Shown one piece after another: positions 8,327 to 16,570 of a stretch of DNA of 64,000 nt. The position numbers and the translations under genes were made by a program. The notes under the pieces are model-generated. The model had not been told where the DNA came from, made no database searches, and was given only the letters and a program-made list of their open reading frames with translations. Position 1 is the stretch's first letter, and each line of letters opens with the position of its first letter. The stretch comes from Metapseudomonas sp043392685 (GTDB lineage Bacteria > Pseudomonadota > Gammaproteobacteria > Pseudomonadales > Pseudomonadaceae). The stretch is taken from assembly GCA_043392685.1 (NCBI GenBank), contig JBHZGM010000002.1. One strand, 5' to 3'.

Positions 8327-9367
8327 TTATTGCTGGAGGCTCTCGTCGACGGGCGTACCGTCGTCGTACTGCGACAGCCAGGTGACCATGGCATCGCGGT
8401 AGCGGGTGAAGCCCTTGTAGTCCACCAGTTCCTGGTCAAGGTCGCGGATCACCCGGTGCATGCGCTTGGCCCATTGCGGTGCGGCCTCGGCCAGTTGCCG
8501 GAGGCTGACCAGGTAGGTGCGCACCGGGAACAGCACAGCGTTGCTGCGCGGCAGGCGGTGCAGCGGTTGCAGCTCGATACGCAGGTTGACCAGGTCGCCG
8601 GCGTTCTCCGGGGTGACGATGGTGCGGTCCGGTGCCCAGTCCGGCAGGGTCTCGGCGGAGGTTTCCAGGCGCGGATTCACGGTGATCGACCAGTTGGTGC
8701 GGCGTACCGGGTGGCCCGGACGCAGGCGCAGCAGGAACTTCAGTGCGCGCTGCAGGATGCCCATTTCGTGCAGCTTCGGCACCGGACCATGGAACTCCAT
8801 GAAGCTCATGCCCAGATTGAAGCGCAGCGAATAGTCGGCGCGCTGGGTGGCCATGCCGGCGCCCATTACCAGGGTGTCGTCACGCTCTTCGAGCAGGATG
8901 AACTCGCCCTGGGCCTGACGGGTGATGTACTCCATCGGCTCCATCGGCAGGGTGCTGGCGTCGCCGAAGGTGAAGGTCTGGTCGATCTGCAGCGGACGGT
9001 TGATCCAGTGCCACTGGCTGCCGTTCTTCTCCAGGGTGAAGTGCTCGGGGAAGTCCCGCGAGTACGACTCCATCAGCAGCTCCAGCAGGTCCCACTGGGC
9101 TTCCATCATGTGCGGCAGCGCGGCGTAGTGCACGCCCGGCTGGGCGGCGAGGGTTTGCGCACGGTGGTGGCACTCGGAGATGTAGTGCTCGTCGATGTCG
9201 AACTGGGCACGCAGCGCGCCCTGGCCGAAGGGGACATGAGGCTCGACGTTCATCGAGTACATGTACTGGTCTTCCGGGTACGGGAAGGGCAGGCGCAGGA
9301 TGGCCTCACGGCTGTTGCTGTAGGTGTAGTCGTCGGAATAGGTTTCGATCGGCTTGAAAACGGTCAT
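8327..9367 (-). CDS. Haem-dependent oxidative N-demethylase, catalytic DUF3445 subunit
   Basis: 346 aa (MTVFKPIETYSDDYTYSNSR). The whole protein reads as the DUF3445 family, whose characterised members are the haem-dependent oxidative N-demethylase of P. mendocina and the DmmD subunit of dimethylamine monooxygenase. Recognisable blocks include LPFPYPEDQYMYSMNV, ALPHMMEAQWDLLELLM, FGDASTLPMEPMEYI and RRTNWSITVNPRLE. Family chemistry is O2-dependent removal of a methyl group from a secondary amine, giving formaldehyde. It starts 16 bp after the reductase gene, consistent with one operon. The exact amine is unknown: neither glutamylmethylamide nor folate C1 genes accompany it here. Confidence 0.85.
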   Translation of the reverse strand: MTVFKPIETYSDDYTYSNSREAILRLPFPYPEDQYMYSMNVEPHVPFGQGALRAQFDIDEHYISECHHRAQTLAAQPGVHYAALPHMMEAQWDLLELLMESYSRDFPEHFTLEKNGSQWHWINRPLQIDQTFTFGDASTLPMEPMEYITRQAQGEFILLEERDDTLVMGAGMATQRADYSLRFNLGMSFMEFHGPVPKLHEMGILQRALKFLLRLRPGHPVRRTNWSITVNPRLETSAETLPDWAPDRTIVTPENAGDLVNLRIELQPLHRLPRSNAVLFPVRTYLVSLRQLAEAAPQWAKRMHRVIRDLDQELVDYKGFTRYRDAMVTWLSQYDDGTPVDESLQQ

Positions 9368-9383
9368 CGCTGTTGTTCTCGTC

Positions 9384-10352
9384 TCAGAGGTCTACGACCA
9401 GGCGGCTGCAGTTGGCTCGGGATACGCACGGCATGAACTTGCGCTTGCTCAGCTTGTCCTCTTCGCTGAGCCAGTCATCGCGGTGGTCCAGTTCGCCGTC
9501 GACTTCCAGTACTTCGGCTTCGCAGTAACCGCAGGCACCGCCGCGGCACAGGTAAGGCAGCTTGTAGCCGGCCTGTTCGGCGGCTTCGAGCATCGACTGG
9601 TCCGGCGGCACCTCGATGGTCACGCCCTGGCGGGCCAGGGTGACGCTGAACGGCTGGCCGGTGGAGCCCTGCTCGACGAAGCGCTCGTAGTGGATGTGGC
9701 TGTCGGTCCAGCCCAGGGCGTGGGCGCTGGCGACGGTGTCGTCGATCATGCCGTCCGGGCCGCAGACGTAGACGTGGCTGCCCAGCGGACGCTCGGCGAG
9801 GATCTGGCGGATATTCATCCGCGCGCCCTGGCCGTCCACGTAGAGGTGCACGCGGTCGCCGTAGCGGGCCTTGAGCTCGTGGCCCAGGGCGGCGTGGTCC
9901 GGACCGCGCACGGCCAGGTGCAGCTCGAAGTCGGCCTGCTTGATGTGCAGTTCTTCCATCTGCGAGTACACCGGAGTGATACCCACGCCGCCGGCGATGA
10001 ACACGTGCTGGCGAGCATGCTTGGCCAGCGGGAAGAGGTTCGCCGGCTGGAGGATCTGCAGCACTGCGCCTTCGCTCACGCGGTCATGCAGGTAGCGCGA
10101 GCCGCCACGGCCGTCTTCGACGCGACGCACGGCGATCTGGTAGGCGCTGGAATCGTAGGGCGAGCCCATCAGCGAATAGGCGTTGCGATGGGTCTTGTCG
10201 CCATCTTCCATCACCACGACCACATGGCTGCCGCCGGAGAACGCGGGCAGGTGCTTGCCGTCCAGGGCCACCAGGGTGAAACGCTTGATTTCCGGAGTGA
10301 GGGTCTCGATGCGTGCAACCCGCACGCTGAGGGTTCCGTTGTGAGTGTTCAT
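9384..10352 (-). CDS. PDR/VanB-type flavin and 2Fe-2S reductase subunit
   Basis: 322 aa (MNTHNGTLSVRVARIETLTP). Order of domains: FMN/FAD-binding barrel (RNAYSLMGSPYD, about residues 55-67), NAD-binding domain (VFIAGGVGITPVYSQME; VYVCGPDGMIDD), and a C-terminal plant-type ferredoxin with cysteines in YLCRGGACGYCEAEV plus a final Cys near KFMPCVSRA. This is the phthalate-dioxygenase-reductase layout. It passes NAD(P)H electrons to the DUF3445 oxygenase next door. The start overlaps the stop of the DmmA-like gene (ATGA), a sign of translational coupling. Confidence 0.88.
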   Translation of the reverse strand: MNTHNGTLSVRVARIETLTPEIKRFTLVALDGKHLPAFSGGSHVVVVMEDGDKTHRNAYSLMGSPYDSSAYQIAVRRVEDGRGGSRYLHDRVSEGAVLQILQPANLFPLAKHARQHVFIAGGVGITPVYSQMEELHIKQADFELHLAVRGPDHAALGHELKARYGDRVHLYVDGQGARMNIRQILAERPLGSHVYVCGPDGMIDDTVASAHALGWTDSHIHYERFVEQGSTGQPFSVTLARQGVTIEVPPDQSMLEAAEQAGYKLPYLCRGGACGYCEAEVLEVDGELDHRDDWLSEEDKLSKRKFMPCVSRANCSRLVVDL

Positions 10353-10954
10353 GTATCCAGCTCCTCGGCAGGTGGCAGTTCGCCCGGGACTTCACCGTCG
10401 GCCTTGATGCCCTGGAAGGCGGCCAGGCGGCGGGAATAGTGGTCGCGCACAACCAGGTTCAGCTGGCAGCCGGGGCAGGTGAATACGCGATGGGTGACGT
10501 TCTCGGTGTAGGTGTCGCAGTGCGCACACCAGACGCGGCGAACCAGAGTGCCGCTGTGCTCGCGCAGCACTTCGTCGCGGTTCAGGTCCACCGCGTTGGC
10601 GACCTGCATGGCGGTGCCGATGAAGCTTTCCGAACCGCTCAGGTACAGGCGGGTGCCCATGTGGGCGGTTTCCAGCAGCTGGCGCAGGCCGTCGATCAGC
10701 GCGCGGTTGCTGTCGAACACCTGCAGGTTGCCGACTTCCAGCTGGCGCAGCTCGTCCAGGCGGTTGTGTCCGGAGAAGGATTCGGTGGAGTAGAGCAGGG
10801 TGCTGGCCTGGCGCTGGGCCGGGGTCATCTCCCCGATCAGGCGCAGCATGGCCGCACCGCCGCTGCCCTGGCCGACGACGAAGTGGCGCAGGCCACCCGC
10901 CATCGGTTGCAGGCGGTCATAGACCGGACGGCTCTTGATGCCGGTGATAAGCAT
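10349..10954 (-). CDS. DmmA-like subunit of amine N-demethylase
   Basis: 201 aa (MLITGIKSRPVYDRLQPMAGG). It resembles the DmmA subunit of dimethylamine monooxygenase: an N-terminal NAD(P)- or flavin-fold-like part (HFVVGQGSGGAAMLRL, LYLSGSESFIGTAMQVAN) and a C-terminal zinc-ribbon-like pair, WCAHC and CPGCQLN, near residues 143-163. First gene of the tight dmm-type run (reductase, DUF3445 subunit and MFS follow). 177 bp separate it from the aldehyde dehydrogenase upstream on the same strand, enough for its own promoter. Role of this subunit in electron transfer is not well settled for the family. Confidence 0.8.
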   Translation of the reverse strand: MLITGIKSRPVYDRLQPMAGGLRHFVVGQGSGGAAMLRLIGEMTPAQRQASTLLYSTESFSGHNRLDELRQLEVGNLQVFDSNRALIDGLRQLLETAHMGTRLYLSGSESFIGTAMQVANAVDLNRDEVLREHSGTLVRRVWCAHCDTYTENVTHRVFTCPGCQLNLVVRDHYSRRLAAFQGIKADGEVPGELPPAEELDT

Positions 10955-11131
10955 GGTGACACCTCACTGGAAGATGGCAGGAGAGAAAGCAGGACTCATG
11001 CCATATTACCTATTGTTTTATATGTATTAACGTAAAGGCCTGGAGAGGCAGTGTTGCATTGGGTCGGATGAACGCTGGTGTCGGGGTGAGTGCTCCTCAA
11101 TGGTGCGCTCACCCCGGCATGACGCCCGCTA

Positions 11132-12556
11132 TCAGTGCTTGAACATCACATGACGTACGCAGGTGTAGTCTTCCAGGCCGTACATGGACATGTCCTTGCC
11201 ATAACCCGACTGCTTCATGCCGCCGTGAGGCATTTCGCTGACCAGCATGAAGTGGGTATTGACCCAGGTGCAGCCGTATTGCAGGCGCGAGGCCAGGCGA
11301 CTGGCGCGGCCAACGTCCGAGGTCCAGACCGAGGAGGCCAGGCCGTAGTCGGAGTCGTTGGCGAACGCCAGGGCCTGGGCTTCGTCCTTGAACGGGGTGA
11401 CGCTGACCACCGGGCCGAAGACCTCGCGCTGGACGATCTCGTCGTCCTGGCGAGCGTCGGCCAGTACGGTCGGCTCGAAGAAGTAGCCGGGGCCGGGCAC
11501 GCGCTTGCCGCCGGTGATCACGCGGATGTGCGGCAGCGCCTTGGCGCGCTCGACGAAGCCTTCCACGCGCTCCAGGTGATCGCGGGTGATCAGCGGGCCG
11601 AGTTCGGTTTGCGGGTCGTCCTGCAGGCCGTAGCGGATGCTGCCCACGGCTTCGCCCAGTTTCTGCACGAATTGCTCATAGACGCTCTCCTGCACATACA
11701 GGCGGCAGGCGGCAGTGCAGTCCTGCCCGGCGTTGTAGAAGCCGAAGGCGCGGATGCCTTCCACGGCGGCGTCGATATCGGCGTCTTCGAAGATCAGTAC
11801 CGGGGCCTTGCCACCCAGTTCCATGTGGGTGCGCTTCACGCCGCTGGCGGTGTTGGCGACGATGCGCGCGCCGGTAGCGACCGAGCCGGTCAGCGACACC
11901 ATGCGGACCTTCGGGTGAGTGACCAGGGGCTCGCCGACGCTGGGGCCCTTGCCGAAGAGGATGTTGACCACGCCGGCGGGGAAGATCTCATTGATGATTC
12001 CGGCCAGCTTCAAGGCGGTCAGCGGGGTCTGCTCGGAGGGCTTGAGCACCACGGTGTTGCCGGCGGCCAGGGCCGGCGCGAGCTTCCAGGCGACCATCAT
12101 CAGCGGATAGTTCCACGGCGCGATGGAGGCGACCACGCCCAGAGGGTCGCGGCGGATCATCGAGGTATGGCCGGGCAGGTACTCGCCGGCGGCGGAACCG
12201 CTCATGCAGCGACAGGCTCCGGCGAAGTAGCGGAACACATCGGCAATCGCGGGAATTTCGTCGTTCAGTGCGGCGTGGAACGGCTTGCCGCAGTTCTGCG
12301 ATTCGAGGGAGGCGAAGGTTTCGGCCTCAACCTCGATGCGCTCGGCCAGAACCAGCAACAGTTCGGCGCGTTCTTTCGGCGAGGTTTGCGACCAGGCGTC
12401 GAACGCACGGTCGGCGGCCTTTACGGCGGCGTCCACCTGGGCGCTGCTGGCCTCGTTGATGTTGACCAGCACTTCGCCCAGGGAGGGGTTGTACACGGCG
12501 TGGCTTGCGCCTTCACCGGCGACCAGCTGGCCGTCGATCAGGAGGTTCGTTTGCAT
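11132..12556 (-). CDS. NAD-dependent aldehyde dehydrogenase, gamma-aminobutyraldehyde type
   Basis: 474 aa (MQTNLLIDGQLVAGEG), the normal length of the PatD/aminobutyraldehyde group. Landmarks: ASIAPWNYPLMMV, TVVLKPSEQTPL, LTGSVATGARIV, MELGGKAPVLIFEDAD with the general-base Glu, and FGFYNAGQDCTAACRL with the catalytic Cys. The C-terminal SGYGKDMSMYGLEDYT is typical of this subgroup. It probably oxidises an amino-aldehyde to the acid. It lies upstream of and on the same strand as the N-demethylase genes, and is divergent from a GntR regulator, so it is likely part of the same pathway, for example acting on a (methylamino)aldehyde. Confidence 0.85.
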   Translation of the reverse strand: MQTNLLIDGQLVAGEGASHAVYNPSLGEVLVNINEASSAQVDAAVKAADRAFDAWSQTSPKERAELLLVLAERIEVEAETFASLESQNCGKPFHAALNDEIPAIADVFRYFAGACRCMSGSAAGEYLPGHTSMIRRDPLGVVASIAPWNYPLMMVAWKLAPALAAGNTVVLKPSEQTPLTALKLAGIINEIFPAGVVNILFGKGPSVGEPLVTHPKVRMVSLTGSVATGARIVANTASGVKRTHMELGGKAPVLIFEDADIDAAVEGIRAFGFYNAGQDCTAACRLYVQESVYEQFVQKLGEAVGSIRYGLQDDPQTELGPLITRDHLERVEGFVERAKALPHIRVITGGKRVPGPGYFFEPTVLADARQDDEIVQREVFGPVVSVTPFKDEAQALAFANDSDYGLASSVWTSDVGRASRLASRLQYGCTWVNTHFMLVSEMPHGGMKQSGYGKDMSMYGLEDYTCVRHVMFKH

Positions 12557-12597
12557 GGCGGGTCCCTATGAGGGTGTTGTCGTTGTGGTTCAGGCCT

Positions 12598-12616
12598 TAA
12601 ACATATGAAAACATAT
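12598..12616 (-). promoter_or_regulatory. Candidate operator between aldehyde dehydrogenase and GntR gene
   Basis: An AT-rich patch about 45 nt upstream of the aldehyde dehydrogenase start contains the direct repeat AAACATAT (at 12598 and 12609, one helical turn apart) and the dyad ATATG-AAAA-CATAT (12603-12616). The rest of the 240-bp divergent region is GC-rich. A related AT-rich string, TTTTATATGTATTAA, lies upstream of the DmmA-like gene. GntR/FadR-type proteins bind such short dyads; the assignment is inferred. Confidence 0.4.
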
Positions 12617-12796
12617 CTTAATGTTTGAAGGTTGCCAACCGTTCTGGCGATAATCGGTCGCCAGCGTGATTTCCGCGCCTGGATAGAGGGGGTAGCGACC
12701 GTATCAGCTGCCACTCATTCTCTATAAGATACGGAACTGAACGTTTAACCCGTTGCCCCAGGGCCTGGTTGAACACACGGAATTAGGGAGAGTCGA

Positions 12797-13552
12797 TTGA
12801 GTGCCCTGAATACTGCCCGCAGCACCGCATTCATCCGTCTGCGCCAGGAAGGCCGCACCGACGAGGTGGCGCGCCGGCTGGTGGAGGCAATCGAGTTGGG
12901 ACTGTTCGCCGAGGGCCAGCAGTTGCCCAGTGAAAGCGAGCTGGCCCTGCAGCTGGGCGTGGCGACGGTGACCCTGCGCGAGGCGCTGGTGGTGCTGCGC
13001 CAGCGCGGGCTGATCGAGACTCGCCGGGGGCGCAACGGCGGCAGTTTCGTCTGCGCGCCGGTGGAGTTGCCCGAAGCGCTGCTGCTGCAACGCCTGCGGG
13101 ACATGAGCGGCCCGGACCTGCGCGACCTCGGCGACGAGCAGATGGCGATTTCCGGCACCGCGGCACGCCTGGCTGCCCAGCGCAGTTCCCGCGAGCAGCA
13201 GGCGCGCATCGCCCAGCACATCGAATCGCTGAAGCAGGCCACCACGCGCCTGGCGCGGCACCGTGCCGATGCGCGATTCCATATCGAAGTGGCCGCCGCC
13301 GCCCAGTCGCTGCGCCTGACCCATGCCGAGATGCGCCTGCAGTCGGAAGTCGGCGAGCTCTTGTGGATGGAAGCGGCCGGTGGCTGCGACGTGAGCGTGA
13401 TCGAACAGGAACACCGCGCCATTCTCGAAGCGCTGGTCAATGGCGACGCGGTACTGGCGGGCGCCCTGGCCGAGGCCCATGTGAGTCGTGGCATCAAGCG
13501 CCTGATGGCGTTGCGCCTGGAACTGCTGGCCGGTACCGAGGAGCCGGCCTGA
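12797..13552 (+). CDS. GntR/FadR-family transcriptional regulator
   Basis: 251 aa with a TTG start at 12797, backed by AGGGAG six bases upstream. The N-terminal winged helix is canonical (QLPSESELALQLGVATVTLREALVVLRQRGLIETRRGRNGGSFV); the C-terminal half is an all-helical FCD-type effector domain (ARFHIEVAAAAQS ... VIEQEHRAILEALVNGD ... EAHVSRGIKRL). It is divergent from the aldehyde dehydrogenase and the N-demethylase genes beyond it, so repression of that set, relieved by an amine or acid intermediate, is the natural hypothesis. The cache-domain gene follows 68 bp downstream. Confidence 0.88.
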   Translation: MSALNTARSTAFIRLRQEGRTDEVARRLVEAIELGLFAEGQQLPSESELALQLGVATVTLREALVVLRQRGLIETRRGRNGGSFVCAPVELPEALLLQRLRDMSGPDLRDLGDEQMAISGTAARLAAQRSSREQQARIAQHIESLKQATTRLARHRADARFHIEVAAAAQSLRLTHAEMRLQSEVGELLWMEAAGGCDVSVIEQEHRAILEALVNGDAVLAGALAEAHVSRGIKRLMALRLELLAGTEEPA

Positions 13553-13620
13553 GCCGTTCCGGCGCGCGCCAAGGCGCGTTGATTACAACAATGTAAAAAG
13601 ATCCTGCGTGAGGAAATGCC

Positions 13621-14364
13621 ATGTCAGCCGTGAGCGATAACGACCCCCTCGCTGTTTGTGTCCAGCAACTCAACAGCACGGTCGGGACCATCTTCGGCCA
13701 GGTCCGGCAACTGGTGGATGTGACGGTGGAGCTGTGGACACGTGTGCTGGCAGAGGGTCGCCAGCCGGCATCGAAGGATCTGGCGCAGCTGCGTCCGGCG
13801 ATCGACGAGCAATTGCTGGCCACCGGCGCATTCGGTTGCGGTGGCGGAGTGATCGTCGAGCCGGGCTGTCTGGCCGACCGCGAAATGCACCTGGAATGGT
13901 GGTACCTGGCCGACGGCGGCAAGACGCTGCCCCTGCGCCCGAACTTCGACCGGCGCCGGGAGAACTTCTACGACTACACCAACATGCCCTGGTACGGTCG
14001 CCCGCGGGATTCGCTGAGCAGCAGCGTCGAGGGCCCCTATGTGGACCTCTACGGCACCAATATGTACGTGCTGACCTTCACCATGCCGATCATCGCTGAA
14101 GGGCGATTCATTGGCGTGGCGGGGCTGGACCTGTCGCTGCACAACGTCGAGCGGATGCTGATCCGCAGCCTCATGCGCCTGGACAATGAAGCGGTGCTGA
14201 TCTCCGCCGATGGCCGGGTCATCGCGTCCAACACGGCGAACTGGATGGTCGGCGACCTGGCGCCCAAGCTGCTGGACCCGACACCGATGAAAGGCCGGCG
14301 GCTGGTGCTGGAGGAGCCGGAGGCGGGCTGGTCGCTGATCCTGCTGCCGGCCCTTCGTCAATAG
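13621..14364 (+). CDS. Soluble cache-domain (PDC sensor-like) protein
   Basis: 247 aa (MSAVSDNDPLAVCVQQLNST). A cache/PDC ligand-binding domain spans most of the protein: LEWWYLADGG, DYTNMPWYGRPRD, VEGPYVDLYGTNMYVLTF, IGVAGLDLSLHNVE and a second module around VLISADGRVIASN. Unlike chemoreceptors or kinases it has no transmembrane helix, no signal peptide and no output domain, so it should be a cytoplasmic binder. It follows the GntR gene in the same direction and ends at a strong terminator. It may sense the same ligand as GntR or buffer it; no biochemical role is known to me. Confidence 0.75.
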   Translation: MSAVSDNDPLAVCVQQLNSTVGTIFGQVRQLVDVTVELWTRVLAEGRQPASKDLAQLRPAIDEQLLATGAFGCGGGVIVEPGCLADREMHLEWWYLADGGKTLPLRPNFDRRRENFYDYTNMPWYGRPRDSLSSSVEGPYVDLYGTNMYVLTFTMPIIAEGRFIGVAGLDLSLHNVERMLIRSLMRLDNEAVLISADGRVIASNTANWMVGDLAPKLLDPTPMKGRRLVLEEPEAGWSLILLPALRQ

Positions 14365-14390
14365 AGAGCAGTCGGTGCGCTGGCAAACGA

Positions 14391-14419
14391 AGAAGCCCGG
14401 GAAGTTCCCGGGCTTCTTT
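14391..14419. terminator. Bidirectional terminator between cache gene and SDR gene
   Basis: Inverted repeat AGAAGCCCGGGAA / TTCCCGGGCTTCT (13-nt arms) followed by TTG on the plus strand, with the complementary TTC-rich run on the other side. It sits between two convergent genes. Confidence 0.75.
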
Positions 14420-14442
14420 GCGTGGGGACGCTGGCGCAGGCC

Positions 14443-15198
14443 TCAGATGGCCTGACCGCCCGACACTTCGATGCGCTGAGCGTTGACCCAGCGGTTGTCC
14501 GGGCTCAGCAGGCTCGCCACCATCGGGCCGATGTCATCCGGCACACCCACCCGGCCCAGCGCCGTCATTTCGGCGAATTGTTTGTTCAGGTCGGGAATGT
14601 CGCGCACCGCGCCGCCCAGGAAATCGGTCTCAATGGCGCCGGGCGCCACGGTGTTCACTGCAATGCCACGGCTGCCGAACTCTTTGGCCATGTAGACCGT
14701 GAGGACTTCGATTGCGCCTTTTGCCGCTGAATAGGCAGAAAAGCCGGCGACCGATACGCGGGTCAGGCCCGACGAGAAGTTCACGATTCGCCCGCCATCG
14801 GCGATCAGTGGCAGCAGCGCCTGGGTCAGGAAGAACACGCCTTTAACGTGGGTGTTGAACAGCGCATCGAACTGCGCTTCGGTCATCTCGGCGATGGACG
14901 CCATCTCGCCCTGGCCGGCGTTGTTGATGAGGTGGTCGAAGCTGCTGCGGTTCCAGGTGGCGCGCAGCGTTTCGGCGACGGTGCTGGCGAAGGCCGCGAA
15001 GGACGAGATATCCGTCACGTCCAGTTGCAGCGTCACCGCTTTGCGCCCGAGCGCCTCGATCTCGGCGACCACGGCTTTGGCTTCCTCGGCGCCGTTGCGG
15101 TAGGTAAGGATGACGTCGCCGCCATGACGGGCGATGCTGACAGCAGTGTTGCGGCCAAGGCCACGGTTGGCGCCGGTGATAATCGAGACGGTGGTCAT
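14443..15198 (-). CDS. Short-chain dehydrogenase/reductase (classical SDR)
   Basis: 251 aa from the ATG at 15198 (MTTVSIITGANRGLGRN). Classical SDR motifs: cofactor loop TGANRGLG, LINNAGQGEMAS, catalytic Ser in NFSSGLT and YSAAKGAIE carrying the Tyr-x-x-x-Lys pair, and VNTVAPGAIETDFLGG. Substrate cannot be predicted. It is divergent from the AraC regulator at 15434 with 235 bp between starts; this SDR plus AraC pairing is common in pseudomonads and suggests the AraC protein controls it. Confidence 0.85.
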   Translation of the reverse strand: MTTVSIITGANRGLGRNTAVSIARHGGDVILTYRNGAEEAKAVVAEIEALGRKAVTLQLDVTDISSFAAFASTVAETLRATWNRSSFDHLINNAGQGEMASIAEMTEAQFDALFNTHVKGVFFLTQALLPLIADGGRIVNFSSGLTRVSVAGFSAYSAAKGAIEVLTVYMAKEFGSRGIAVNTVAPGAIETDFLGGAVRDIPDLNKQFAEMTALGRVGVPDDIGPMVASLLSPDNRWVNAQRIEVSGGQAI

Positions 15199-15433
15199 CG
15201 GAGTGCTCCTGGGGTGGGGGTTGCAGGTGCTGCAACTATGGGCAGGGATGACCTTTCCAGGTTGCGTGATTGTCGCCATGTCTTGCCTATTCATACGAAG
15301 CCGCACTTGCGCACAAGGAATACGGAGGTGACTCAAGAAGGTGTAACCACTGGCTTTGCCTATTCCTCTTTGGTTGTTGCCAATTCATCCGGCTCGTATT
15401 GATCTGTAGCGACTTACCGGCAAGAGTCCTCCC

Positions 15434-16330
15434 ATGACGAACGCCCTGCTCGAAACCGCACGCCGCTACGCCGATGCAAACCATCGGGGCGGCGTCGCGC
15501 AGACGCCATTTCCCGGCGTGGTCATCCTCCGCGAGACGATGCCCACTCCGCTGCAATACGCAATCTCGAAGCCGCTGGTTGCCCTGGTGCTGCAAGGGAG
15601 CAAGCGTGTCGCGATGGGTAACAGCACCTTCGATTTCAGTGCAGGTGAGTCGCTGCTGATCACCACCGATGTGCCAACCGTCAGCCAGATCACCCGGGCT
15701 TCCCTCGGCGAGCCGTACTACTCCTTCGTCGTTGAGCTGGACCCTGGGCTGATCGAATCACTCGTGGTCGAGATGGGCTCGGCGCCGTTCACCGTGGGCG
15801 CGCCGGTACGGGTGGACCCGACCGATGCGGAGGTCGCGGACACGGCGCTTCGCCTCATTCGCCTGCTGCAACGCCCAGCCTCAGTGCCGGTGCTGGGCAA
15901 GCAATTGCTGCGTGAGCTGCATTACTGGCTACTGTCGGGCAAGCACGGCGGGGCGATTCGCTCGCTCGGGGTCAGCAACAGCCATGCGCAGCGCGTCGGC
16001 CGCGCAGTGGCCAGGATCCGTGCCGACTTCACCAAGCCGCTGCGCATGGAGCAATTGGCGGAGGCCGCCGGGATGAGCATCTCCGCGTTCCATGCGCACT
16101 TCCGCGCCATCACCTCGCTGACCCCACTGCAATTTCAGAAGCAGCTGCGGCTGATCGAAGCCAGGCGCTCCATGCTCGAAGGCACGGCGATCTGCAAGGC
16201 CGCTTCCGATGTGGGCTACGAAAGCATCCCGCAGTTCACCCGGGAATACGGCCGAATGTTCGGCACCTCGCCCGCCAGGGACATTCGTGAAACCCGGGCG
16301 CACCTGCAGGACTCGGCTCCATCCCGCTAG
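15434..16330 (+). CDS. AraC-family regulator with AraC_N domain
   Basis: 298 aa (MTNALLETARRYADANHRGG). The N-terminal domain is the AraC_N/cupin type (PLVALVLQGSKRVAMG ... SAGESLLITTDVPTVSQI), the C-terminal part a two-HTH AraC domain (MEQLAEAAGMSISAFHAHF ... CKAASDVGYESIPQFTREY). Divergent from the SDR gene, which is its most likely target. The effector is unknown. Confidence 0.87.
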   Translation: MTNALLETARRYADANHRGGVAQTPFPGVVILRETMPTPLQYAISKPLVALVLQGSKRVAMGNSTFDFSAGESLLITTDVPTVSQITRASLGEPYYSFVVELDPGLIESLVVEMGSAPFTVGAPVRVDPTDAEVADTALRLIRLLQRPASVPVLGKQLLRELHYWLLSGKHGGAIRSLGVSNSHAQRVGRAVARIRADFTKPLRMEQLAEAAGMSISAFHAHFRAITSLTPLQFQKQLRLIEARRSMLEGTAICKAASDVGYESIPQFTREYGRMFGTSPARDIRETRAHLQDSAPSR

Positions 16331-16570
16331 TCGATCGCCTGGAGTGGTGCAGGCGCTGGGTGCCCCTTCTTTGCTGAAGCCGTCATGCCGGGCCGCTACA
16401 TGGGGGTCGATCCTCACGAGGCGCCGCCGGATTCATTACTTCCCAGTCGACCAACCGGCATGGTGGGGTGCTGGCCAATGGCTAGACTTGTCAGGCACAC
16501 GCCTCGTCGTCCGGGAAGTCTGGCGTGCCGTCATCACTGTGGCCGGGCCCTTGATGGGGAGGAGGCGAGT

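Noticed and set aside
12722..13480. Open frames antisense to the GntR gene
   Set aside because: The sense strand has a clear winged-helix regulator with a good ribosome site; antisense frames are shadows.
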